DNA of 51,194 nucleotides from Candidatus Eiseniibacteriota bacterium (GTDB lineage: Bacteria; Eisenbacteria; RBG-16-71-46; CAIMUX01), in the NCBI GenBank assembly GCA_016712505.1, contig JADJQY010000039.1, positions 1-51,194 on the forward strand, written 5' to 3'. Made by a program: the position numbers and the translations under genes. Numbering within the stretch: the stretch's first letter is position 1; every line of letters starts with the position of its first letter. This document shows, in pieces, positions 9,943 through 17,402 of this stretch. The notes beneath the pieces were generated by a model. The model saw only the letters and a list, made by a program, of their open reading frames with translations, was not told the DNA's origin and did no database searches.

Positions 9943-11382
9943 TCATATCCCTTTCTTTGAACAATTGAGAAACTCGCCCGTGAAGAGGGCAAAATCGGAC
10001 ATGGGCTGCTGCTCAAGCACTGCGGCCCCTTGATTCAAGGCGATCTCGATCAGCCTGTTCGCTCGCTCAGAACGTTGGTCGGCGCGAGCCTTCTCCTCGC
10101 GGATGAACTCCTGGAAGCGGGCCTTAGCCTCGGTTAGCCGTTCGTTCTCGGCCTCCATCTTTGCGTCGAAACGCTCCTGCATGCGCGTGATCTTGTCGGT
10201 CTCTCGGGTCTTTATGTCCTCGATCTTCTGGGTCTCGCGGGTCTTCATGTCCGCGAGATCGTCGGCGAGCTTTTTGGTCTCGCGGGTCCTCATCTCGGTG
10301 AGCTCGGCTTCAACGCGAGCCGCTGTTTCGGCGAGCTTTTTGGTCTCGGCCGCCACCTGGGCGTCGAAGCGGGCCTTCGCGTCCGCGAGCTGCGCCGCCT
10401 CCAGATCGAGGGTGTAGCGGTCTCTCCTGTTGGCTCGTTGGGCCTCTTCCAGCGCGCGCTCATCCTCGCGGAGCCTGGCCTCGCGAGCTTCTAGAGCGCT
10501 CTCTCGCTGGATCACCATACGCGCCCGCTCCGTGGCGAGAGCGGCCTCCACCTCCTTGTTCATGAGCTCCCGCTCGCGATCTTGCGAGCTGGTCAAGCGC
10601 AGCGCTGGGCCGTGATGGCGTTGAGACTCCACGACATCAGTAGACGCCGAAGAGCGAGAAGAGGGCAACGATTTTTTCGAGCGCGCTCCCAGGGCCAGAA
10701 TTCGGCGACCCAGCGCGTCTTCAATCTGTCCCAACAACGAAAGACCATGGTCTGCGCGGCCTCGTGCCCTGAATAGTGACATAGCGAGCCTGAAACCCGC
10801 CCTGGCGTCACAGAAACGTGATCTCACGAGGTGACCTGACCCAACGAGGGGGTGCGCCTGTGTCGCTTTCGCCGCTCGGTCGGTCCACTCGTGGAGTGCT
10901 CTCCCGCGCGGGGCGCGTGGGTGCACGTGGGGTTCAGTCGCTCTGGGTTGGGGTTGGTGGGCGGGAGCGTCGGCGCGCAAGTCGAGGGCCGATCCGCGCA
11001 GTCTCTCGACGAGGTGAGGGTCGTCGATGAACACGAGGAGGTGATGGTCGGGCAGCAGCTCCTCGCACCAGATGCACGCGTGCTCGAAGCCGACACCACG
11101 GCGGCCGCGGAGGTACTGGTTCAGGGTGTCAGCCTTGATTCGGCCGCCAAGGCGCTTGGAGAGGCGCGTGGCGCGGCCTGGGAACACCTTCGCGGTCGCC
11201 TCGACGAGGGCCTTGCTGACCTGCTCTACGCCGCTCCAGGAGACGCGTAGGCCGTCGTAGCTGGACAAGAGCTTGATCGCTGTGTCGATCCGCAGCTGCC
11301 TGCGGTGTTTGTGGCCGAGGCCCAGGGCGCTCAGAAGGCCCCAGAGGTCGGCGCTGCTGCGGATAATGACGCTGTGCCCCAT
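9943..11382 (-). CDS. Hypothetical protein with long C-terminal coiled coil
   Basis: 479 residues from ATG 11382 (MGHSVIIRSSADLWGLLSAL). The N-terminal 150 residues look globular, with an HACIWCEELLPDHHLLVFID segment holding a Cys-x2-Cys-like pair and His residues. The middle 150 are Pro/Arg/His-rich and probably disordered. The last 180 form a strongly charged coiled coil with an internal repeat (MRTRETKKL, MKTRETQKI, IKTRETDKI). It is followed at once by the small membrane protein, so a membrane-tethered coiled-coil complex is a reasonable inference. No family recognised. A perfect dyad lies about 60 bp upstream of the start. Confidence 0.55.
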   Translation of the reverse strand: MGHSVIIRSSADLWGLLSALGLGHKHRRQLRIDTAIKLLSSYDGLRVSWSGVEQVSKALVEATAKVFPGRATRLSKRLGGRIKADTLNQYLRGRRGVGFEHACIWCEELLPDHHLLVFIDDPHLVERLRGSALDLRADAPAHQPQPRATEPHVHPRAPRGRALHEWTDRAAKATQAHPLVGSGHLVRSRFCDARAGFRLAMSLFRARGRADHGLSLLGQIEDALGRRILALGARSKKSLPSSRSSASTDVVESQRHHGPALRLTSSQDRERELMNKEVEAALATERARMVIQRESALEAREARLREDERALEEAQRANRRDRYTLDLEAAQLADAKARFDAQVAAETKKLAETAARVEAELTEMRTRETKKLADDLADMKTRETQKIEDIKTRETDKITRMQERFDAKMEAENERLTEAKARFQEFIREEKARADQRSERANRLIEIALNQGAAVLEQQPMSDFALFTGEFLNCSKKGI

Positions 11383-11442
11383 GTCAGTACGTTCCAGTGG
11401 GACAGCTTCCCTTGGCAACGATCCCTTTCGCGCCGGGCGATT

Positions 11443-11470
11443 CAATGTGTCCTGTGAAATGGACACATTG
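11443..11470. promoter_or_regulatory. Perfect dyad, probable operator
   Basis: Two perfect 10-bp arms (CAATGTGTCC and GGACACATTG) around an 8-nt spacer TGTGAAAT, centred about 75 bp upstream of the coiled-coil gene start. Arm length, spacing and placement fit a binding site for a dimeric repressor or activator of that operon. The regulator is not identified. Confidence 0.6.
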
Positions 11471-12094
11471 CCATGAGTGAACGTGTTCTGGCCAAGCGAC
11501 AGTTCGTGCTCGAGAGGCGCGCCGGTGAGCGTGGATGACGCACTGGTGAGCCGGGCGAAGCGTGGATTGCTCGATTGTGAGCCAGGCGAACGTGGACGGC
11601 GCGCAGATGAACCAGCGATGATGCTCGAGATCACCCTCGCCGGGCGGCGAGGTCGTGCTCGGCGGCCTGGAGCGGCGCCGCCCCCTCAAAGTTTTTTCAC
11701 AAAAAGGGAGATCTCTCCGGGAGAGATCTCCCCTGCGCCTTCGGCCGATCTCGAGGAGTGAGCCCTCGGTGAGCGATCCCCCAGCACGGGCCAGGCGGCA
11801 CGCTGGCGGGGCTTGTGTGCTCGAACAGGCGCATGAGCGCGTCGAGGCCGTCGAGCCGGGCTCTCTTGCCAGGCTCTTCGAGCGCCTCCGTGCGGGGCGC
11901 GAGGTCAAGGCCGGCAGTCGAGAACGTGTTTTCCTTTGTGCGAGCGAGCGGGCGAAGCGCCAGAAGAGGGCGTCGTCGTCGTCAGCGAGGGCGCCCGGCT
12001 GCTCGTGGACCTCCGCGAGCCGGGCCGCGAGGGCTAGCCGCTGAGCCGAGCATCAAGAGCCGCACGTGCGCCGCGCCGCTGCCCTCGCTTGGGC
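11471..12094. other. About 620 bp without a supported gene
   Basis: No frame here is convincing. It contains a minus-strand terminator-like hairpin at 11706-11732 and, at about 11524-11600, three imperfect direct repeats built on GTGAGC and CGTGGA. It separates the nuclease gene from the coiled-coil operon, both on the minus strand. Confidence 0.4.
11701..11732 (-). terminator. Intrinsic terminator on the minus strand
   Basis: A perfect hairpin with 13-bp arms (GGGAGATCTCTCC / GGAGAGATCTCCC) and a one-base centre at 11706-11732, followed on the minus strand by five T residues at 11705-11701. It would end a transcript from the nuclease gene upstream; the gap of about 360 bp from that stop is long, so an unseen short transcript is also possible. 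The centre is too tight for a free RNA loop, so the innermost pairs would open. Confidence 0.6.
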
Positions 12095-13093
12095 TCAGGG
12101 CTTCGCCGAGGCCGCCACGAGCCGTGAGAGCGCGGCGGTCGTCGCTTGCAGCGCGTGGACGGTGGCCTCGAGGTCGAGGCGACCCTCCGGGCTCTTGATG
12201 CGATAGTCGTCGTCGTAGGTGGCAACGGTCATGTACTTGCCGTTGCCGAAGCGCTTCGGCCGGCTGAATCGCGGGACGCTCTCGGCCACGCGGCGAAACC
12301 ATAGCTGGCGCAGATCACCGCGGCGCTCGGGGGTCTCCGCGCAGATCTTCGCCACCAGGACGCCCTCTTCGAGCTGGAGATAGATGCTACCGCCCTCGAT
12401 ACCCAAGGTGTTCCACCAGAACCCGAGGAAGCCGCCAGAGGGGTTGGGCACATAGCTCCAGTCGCCGTCTCCGAGCAGGATCTGCAACTGCAGGAACAGG
12501 CCGATGTAGGCCGGGTCTCCGCCTCTCCATTCGCTCACCGGCGTGGTCCTGAAGCGCTGCACCGCGGCCTCACGGGCCTCGATCATGTCGAGGAAGTCGA
12601 GATAGATGGCATTTCGGCACGCGTCGCCGCGGCGCAGCACCGCGAGCAGCTCGTGGCGCAGGAAGGTCGTCCAGCGGTCCGCCTGCACCCCGCGATACGA
12701 GGACTGGTCGCCGGTCTTGAGGAAGATGAAGACGCGCTGGCGCTGCGGGTACTTAGCCGCGAGCGCCAGTGCGTAGGCGTTGAGCTGGTTCGAGTGCTCG
12801 GCCGAGTGGATCTTGTCCTCGATGACCAGGAGGTGGTTCGCGCCGATCTCGGCGACGATGTCGACGTGAGCGAGCTGGCGCTTGATGACGACCGAATAGT
12901 CGCCGCCCGGGGCCTCCGTCTTAGCGGCGTCGTACATGGATGCGACCAGATCTCTGCCGATCGCGTGCATCGCCGGGTCCGTCGCGGCATACCGGCTGTC
13001 TGCCCAGGCGATACACCAGCACAGCGCTGCGTCTTGGGAGAGCTCGGAGGTGGCGTGGTCGAAGAGGTTCGGGCCGCGGGTGGTCATCGGCAT
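12095..13093 (-). CDS. PD-(D/E)XK superfamily nuclease (PDDEXK_4-like)
   Basis: 332 residues. The N-terminus TRGPNLFDHATSELSQDAAL is the typical opening of PDDEXK_4 proteins. The catalytic core is HVDIVAEIG followed by LLVIEDKIHSAEHSNQLNAY (Asp, then Glu-x-Lys, then Gln) around residues 80-120, all present. The C-terminal half holds a Trp-rich beta region (GGFLGFWWNTLG). Such proteins are predicted DNA endonucleases found singly in accessory regions; the trigger is unknown. No methyltransferase is adjacent. The start could also be ATG 13087; neither has a clear ribosome site. Confidence 0.8.
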   Translation of the reverse strand: MPMTTRGPNLFDHATSELSQDAALCWCIAWADSRYAATDPAMHAIGRDLVASMYDAAKTEAPGGDYSVVIKRQLAHVDIVAEIGANHLLVIEDKIHSAEHSNQLNAYALALAAKYPQRQRVFIFLKTGDQSSYRGVQADRWTTFLRHELLAVLRRGDACRNAIYLDFLDMIEAREAAVQRFRTTPVSEWRGGDPAYIGLFLQLQILLGDGDWSYVPNPSGGFLGFWWNTLGIEGGSIYLQLEEGVLVAKICAETPERRGDLRQLWFRRVAESVPRFSRPKRFGNGKYMTVATYDDDYRIKSPEGRLDLEATVHALQATTAALSRLVAASAKP

Positions 13094-13233
13094 AAGGATA
13101 CGCGAAGGCTGTGGTGCGAAAACGCTGGATCTCGGCCGCCTGCCGAACACGGGCAGGCGTCGCTGGCCCGCCGCTGGCACCGAGCGTTGCTTCTCGACGG
13201 GTCCCAGGGCATCCTTGGCGGTCAGCAGCCACC

Positions 13234-13539
13234 ATGAGCACCCTGCTGCCCCGCATCGTCTTCACCCTGTCGGGCACGGACGGCCCGGAGCTGGCGCGCG
13301 CCCTCGAACGCGCCTTCGCCCGCTGGCTGGCGTCTCCAACTCCCGAGGTGGAGGAGCTGGACGCACCCGGCGATAGGATCCGCGTTGTCATCACGGGGCC
13401 GACCCGAGAGACCAGCATGGCCCACGCGGTCTCGTTCGCCCGCTCAGAGCTGGAGGCGGGGATCTGCGAGGCCGGCGGAGCCATCTGGGACCGGACGCAC
13501 GTCTTGATCACGGAAGGTTCGGTGTCGGAGGAAGACTGA
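13234..13539 (+). CDS. Small hypothetical protein
   Basis: 101 residues starting MSTLLPRIVFTLSGTDGPEL. The composition is that of a small alpha/beta protein (IVFTLSG, RIRVVITGP, THVLITEGSV strands and a helix ELARALERAFARWL). It diverges from the nuclease gene 140 bp away. Some trypsin-co-occurring or effector-associated small domains have this size, but no family is recognised with confidence. Confidence 0.5.
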   Translation: MSTLLPRIVFTLSGTDGPELARALERAFARWLASPTPEVEELDAPGDRIRVVITGPTRETSMAHAVSFARSELEAGICEAGGAIWDRTHVLITEGSVSEED

Positions 13540-13598
13540 AGATCGTCGGACATGAGGGCCGCAGGTCCTGCTTCTTACCCGCGAACGAGTCCGAGCTA

Positions 13599-14688
13599 TC
13601 ACGCCGGGCCGGCGGCGTCGGTTGCGATCTGGATCAACTCAACGAGCGGGCGCCATATGGCGTGCTGCGCCGCAGCAAGGCGCGCGCACACGAGGGCCTC
13701 GTGGTCCGCGCAGTCGCGCCAGGCGGTGAGGCTCGCCTTCGCGTGCTCGTAGCCATCCTCAGGGGCAGCCACCTGCCCGGCCGCGGCCTCGAGTGCCCGG
13801 CGGAACGCATCGGCGTTCTCGGGACGCCGAGCCGGATCTTTTTCAAGGGCGCTCGCGACCAGGGCCTCGAGATCGTCGGAGATCCCACGATCGGGCGCTC
13901 GCTCGGTGACAGAAGGGGCCTGCTCGCTGGCGTGGGCGCTGAGCACCTCGAGGGCGGTGGTGCCGGGGAAAGGTACACGTCGGGTGAGCAGCTCGAACAA
14001 GATCACGCCGACGGCGTAGATGTCGGCGGCGGGGGTGATCGGCTGTTCGCGCGCTTGCTCGGGGGAGACGTAGGCGAGGGTGCCGATCATCGCGCCGGGG
14101 GCCGAGGAGGGCGCGAGCGAGAGCAGGGGCCGGTGTGGATTTTGCGAGGCCGAGGTCGAGCAGGATGAGGTGATCGCGGCCTTGACGCTGAACGATGAGA
14201 CAGTTTTCAGGCTTAAGGTCGCGATGCACGGCGCCGAGCTTGTGGAGCTCGGCGAGGCCGTCGAGGAGTTGGATCGTGAGGCGCAAGGCGTCGGCGATCG
14301 GCATCGCGGGCTCAAGGAGCCGCTGGCGCAGGGTGACGCCTTGTAGAAGCGGCAGGACGAGGAAGAGCACCGGCTCACCGCCGAGCGCGCGCTCTTCGCC
14401 GTGGTCGAAGATCGGGACGACGTGGGGGTGATCGATCTGGGCGCCGAGCACGGCCTCTTGAAAAAATCGGCGGCGCTGATCAGGGGCGCGGCCATGTTCG
14501 GGGTGCAGCGCCTTGATCGCGACGCGGCGGCGCAGGCGTAGGTCGAGGGCCTCATAAATGTCGGCCATGCCGCCGAAGGCGAGCAGAGCGTCGAGGCGGA
14601 AGCGGTCGAGCAGCGTGCGGCCGCGCAGGTCGGGGCCGCGCGGACGCAGGAGCTCCTTGGGCGTGGAAGAGGCCGAGGCGATGGTCAT
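13599..14688 (-). CDS. Hanks-type Ser/Thr protein kinase, one frame change
   Basis: The ATG at 14688 follows AAGGAG at a 7-nt spacing. Kinase motifs run in order: Gly-rich loop LLAFGGMADIYEALD, VAIKAL (ATP Lys), VHRDLKPENCLIV (catalytic Asp), LLDLGLAKS (DLG in place of DFG), then after a frame change near 14.13 kb GTLAYVSPEQAREQP, ADIYAVGVILFELL and RRPENADAFRRALE. The C-terminus is a short helical tail without a transmembrane segment, so it is probably cytoplasmic. The single indel in a run near 14130 may be an assembly error. Confidence 0.85.
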
Positions 14689-14719
14689 GAGGGGGCTCCT
14701 TGGTTGCTCTCCAGGGACC

Positions 14720-15031
14720 TCAAACACCACGGGTAGCGCCTGCGGGGGGCCTGACTCCGCGGCAGCCGTGAGACCATCGGATCAGCTCGACCTCGCCGGC
14801 TGCGGAGCCCCGGAAGAAGGTGATGAGCTGCTCGATCACTTGCTCCGCGGTGGCGATGATGACGCGTTCGACGGCGCGCTCGTCTGGCCCAGGGCGGCGG
14901 ATGGTGGTCTGCACGTGGACGGCGGCGCTGGTGTCGGCGTCGTCGGCGATCTCGACCATGACCACAGATCGCGGCATGCGGAGGCGGACTTGGCCCGTGG
15001 CGGAGGTGAAGGTCACGAAGATGTTAGACAT
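14720..15031 (-). CDS. Small hypothetical protein
   Basis: 103 residues (MSNIFVTFTSATGQVRLRMP). Alternating beta strands (SVVMVEIADD, AAVHVQTTIRR) precede a helix (AERVIIATAEQVIEQLITFF). It lies 31 bp upstream of the kinase on the same strand and is probably co-transcribed. The region upstream (about 15035-15085) is notably AT-rich for this window and contains two copies of GTTATGAAA, so a promoter lies there. Function unknown. Confidence 0.5.
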   Translation of the reverse strand: MSNIFVTFTSATGQVRLRMPRSVVMVEIADDADTSAAVHVQTTIRRPGPDERAVERVIIATAEQVIEQLITFFRGSAAGEVELIRWSHGCRGVRPPAGATRGV

Positions 15032-15130
15032 TGCGTTATGAAACACATGCCAGCCGGCCGGGTCAACGTAACTTTGTTATGAAAACTAACGGGCGCGGAC
15101 TCCGTCGCGCGATGGGCACCTGCGAGCCGC

Positions 15131-15596
15131 CTACCGGTCCCTTGAGGCCGCCAGCGCGCTTGCCCTCTTGCGCGCAGCGCGAACTCTCCCGCTGACACCG
15201 GCCCCACTGGGATCCCGAACTGGAGCCCTCGACGACGCGACCGCGAGGCCGCCGCCTTCGAGCACCAGCGCCTCGCCGGCGACGCCTACCTTAAGCCCGG
15301 CGAGGGCCGCCTCGCCGGCGGGCCACCCCGAAGAGACTCGTCGGCGGAGCTCGTCGCGGAGCCGAGCGATCCGCTCCTCGATGACGGCGATCGCGGGGCC
15401 GTCGGCGAGGACGCGCTCGCCGGAGACCTCGGCGATCGAGGAGGCCGAAGAGCTCGCGCTCGAGGTCGGAGAGACCCCCCAGGAGGGCGCGGATCACCTT
15501 GCTCGGCTTGACATGGCGATGCCGCAGGCTCGGGGCCTCGGTGGGATCGAAGGGGAGGGGACCGCCGCCGCCCTCGTCGCCCGGCCGCTTCGCCAT
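15131..15596 (-). CDS. Possible hypothetical protein, one frame change
   Basis: It starts MAKRPGDEGGGGPLPFDPTE and reads VKPSKVIRALLGGLSDLERE, then after a frame change near 15.44 kb continues as AEVSGERVLADGPAIAVIEE, RIARLRDELRRRVSSGWPAG and GLKVGVAGEALVLEGGGLAV to a stop at 15131. The helical, charged first half is protein-like. Overlapping frames in this GC-rich stretch are also open, so the call is tentative. No family recognised. Confidence 0.35.
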
Positions 15597-15798
15597 CCGC
15601 TCGAAGACGTCGAGGACACGGAGGACGATCGGGGGCGGTCGTGGGCGCGGGTGTGGGGCGAGTGAGGGCGGGGGCGTTGGCGCGCGCGCGGGCGGTTGGC
15701 GTGGCGCGGCGCGTGGAGCTCGGGCGGGGCGGCGCGTGGGGCTCGGGCGGGATCGTGAGGGTTGCGGTGGATGGGCGAGCGGGGCTACGTAGGAGGAG

Positions 15799-16598
15799 AT
15801 GGTCCGTCTTGCCGGTGTCGTAGGTTTGGTCGCGCTCTTGGGGGGCTGCTTGATGGGCTGCGGGGGTCAAGCCGGAGGCAGGAGGGCCGCTGGAGGCGGG
15901 GCCGTCGTCAGCGCCCGAGGCTTCGGCGACGGTGGTGGCGCCGACGGCAGCTCCGGTGGCGGCGCCGATCCGCTTCGAGGGCGATAAGCTGCTGTCGCAG
16001 CGCTTCGCAGAGGTGCTCGGAGGGTGGACGCGGGCGGCTGAGGGGCAAGGGGCGAGCCTGACGCTGGTGGCGGTGAGCGAGGTGAGCAACGCGGCGACGG
16101 CGCTGCTCGAGGAGCGCAGCGGCGCAGGCGCAGAGTGTCGGCTGCGGTGGGTGTGGATCGAGGCGATGGACCGCGAGGACGGGGGGCGGGGTCGGTGCGG
16201 TGGAGTCGCGGGGCTTTGGGGGCGATTGCTGCGGCGCCGAGGGGTGTTCTCGGACGATCGAGGGGCAACACCTGCACCTGCTGCGCGCGATCGCAGCGGA
16301 AGATTGGTCGGCGGTCGCGGCGCATGTGCCCGATGGCAAGAGCGTGGCGTACACGGAGGTGACGCCGGAGGAGCAGGAGAAGGCGACGTGGTCGAAGGCG
16401 AAGATCGCGGTGGGCGAGGTGCGGCCGCCTGGGTGCGGGCCGATCGATACGCTGCCGTCGTGCGATGCGGCGGCGGCGGATGGGTCGTTCTCGTGCCGCT
16501 GTGATGGGGGCGGGTATCACATCTCGTACTCGTTCGGGGCAGCGCCTGCGCCGGGCGGGCTGGCTCCGCTGGTGGGGATCGAGGCGCAGATGGATTGA
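15799..16598 (+). pseudogene. Lipoprotein of unknown function, frame-broken
   Basis: AGGAGG lies directly before the ATG at 15799. A lipoprotein signal (LVALLGGCLMGCGG) is followed by a Pro/Ala/Val linker, a globular part (FEGDKLLSQRFAEVLGGW, SLTLVAVSEVSNAATALLEE) and, after two frame changes near 15.9 and 16.19 kb, a C-terminal part (LLRAIAAEDWSAVAAHVPDG, then a Cys-containing GCGPIDTLPSC...FSCRCDGGGYHISYSF). About 260 aa when joined. It ends 90 bp before the pglW operon. Family not recognised. Confidence 0.5.
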
Positions 16599-16688
16599 GG
16601 AAGGAGAGCGGCGCGGTCGTCGTCGCCGACGAGGAGATGCGGCGAGTCAGGCGGGGGAGGGGCGCTTGATGATATCGTCCGCGGGTCC

Positions 16689-17402
16689 ATGCAAGGCCAG
16701 GCAGTTCATGAGGGTGATCGAGCAGCCTTTTACAAGGCGGCTCTGTTGGCGCTTCGTTTCGTCGAGGCGCGGGAGGGGCGAGGGCGGCGCTTCGGCGCGG
16801 ACGCTGAGGGGCGGTGGGAGCAGTTTCACGGGGCGATGGGGGCGAGCGAGCGGATCGATCTGCTGCTGCGTGACGCAGACGCGCAGTGGCCGCGGGCGTT
16901 CGCGCCGCGGGTGGTGTTCGTTCTGCGGGGCTTGGCAGCGGACGAGCCCTTCGGCCCGTCGTGGGCAGGGCTGACGCCGAAGCGGGGGGAGGAGCTGTGG
17001 CGCGAGGTGATGCGGGCGCCGGAGCTCGGTGAGGTGAGGGCGCTGGTGACGGCGGTCGCGGCGGCGTGGGAGCGGACGCTGGAGGTGGTCCCGTTGCCGG
17101 AGGTGACGCCGACGAGCCGCTTGATCGTGGCGGGGGCGAGCGCGATCGGGGCGGCGATCGAGGTGTTCGCGCGGCGCGGCGAGCTGAGCTGGGATGAGCA
17201 GGTGCTGGTGGTCGCGGAGGCGCCGCTTGATCGCCAACTGGCCGGTATGGCGAGCGCGATCCTGAGCGCGGGTGGACCGACGCAGATGGTGGGGCCGACG
17301 GAGCGCGCGCAGCGACCGTTCGCGCGCGCGGAGCTGGTGATCTCGAAGGACGCGGACGCAGGGGTGCGCGACGCGGCCGAGAAGATCCACGGGGGGGAGT
17401 GA
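16689..17402 (+). CDS. Unknown protein translationally coupled to pglW
   Basis: 237 residues from ATG 16689; no clear ribosome site. The N-terminal half is helical and Trp/Arg-rich; the C-terminal half has a Rossmann-like strand-loop-helix pattern (RLIVAGASAIGAAIEVFARR, VLVVAEAPLDRQLAGMASAI, ELVISKDADAGV) but no clear catalytic residues. Its stop overlaps the pglW ATG as TGATG, which ties it to the BREX operon. It is not one of the six type 2 BREX core genes as usually listed, so it is an accessory gene or a local addition. Function unknown. Confidence 0.6.
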   Translation: MQGQAVHEGDRAAFYKAALLALRFVEAREGRGRRFGADAEGRWEQFHGAMGASERIDLLLRDADAQWPRAFAPRVVFVLRGLAADEPFGPSWAGLTPKRGEELWREVMRAPELGEVRALVTAVAAAWERTLEVVPLPEVTPTSRLIVAGASAIGAAIEVFARRGELSWDEQVLVVAEAPLDRQLAGMASAILSAGGPTQMVGPTERAQRPFARAELVISKDADAGVRDAAEKIHGGE

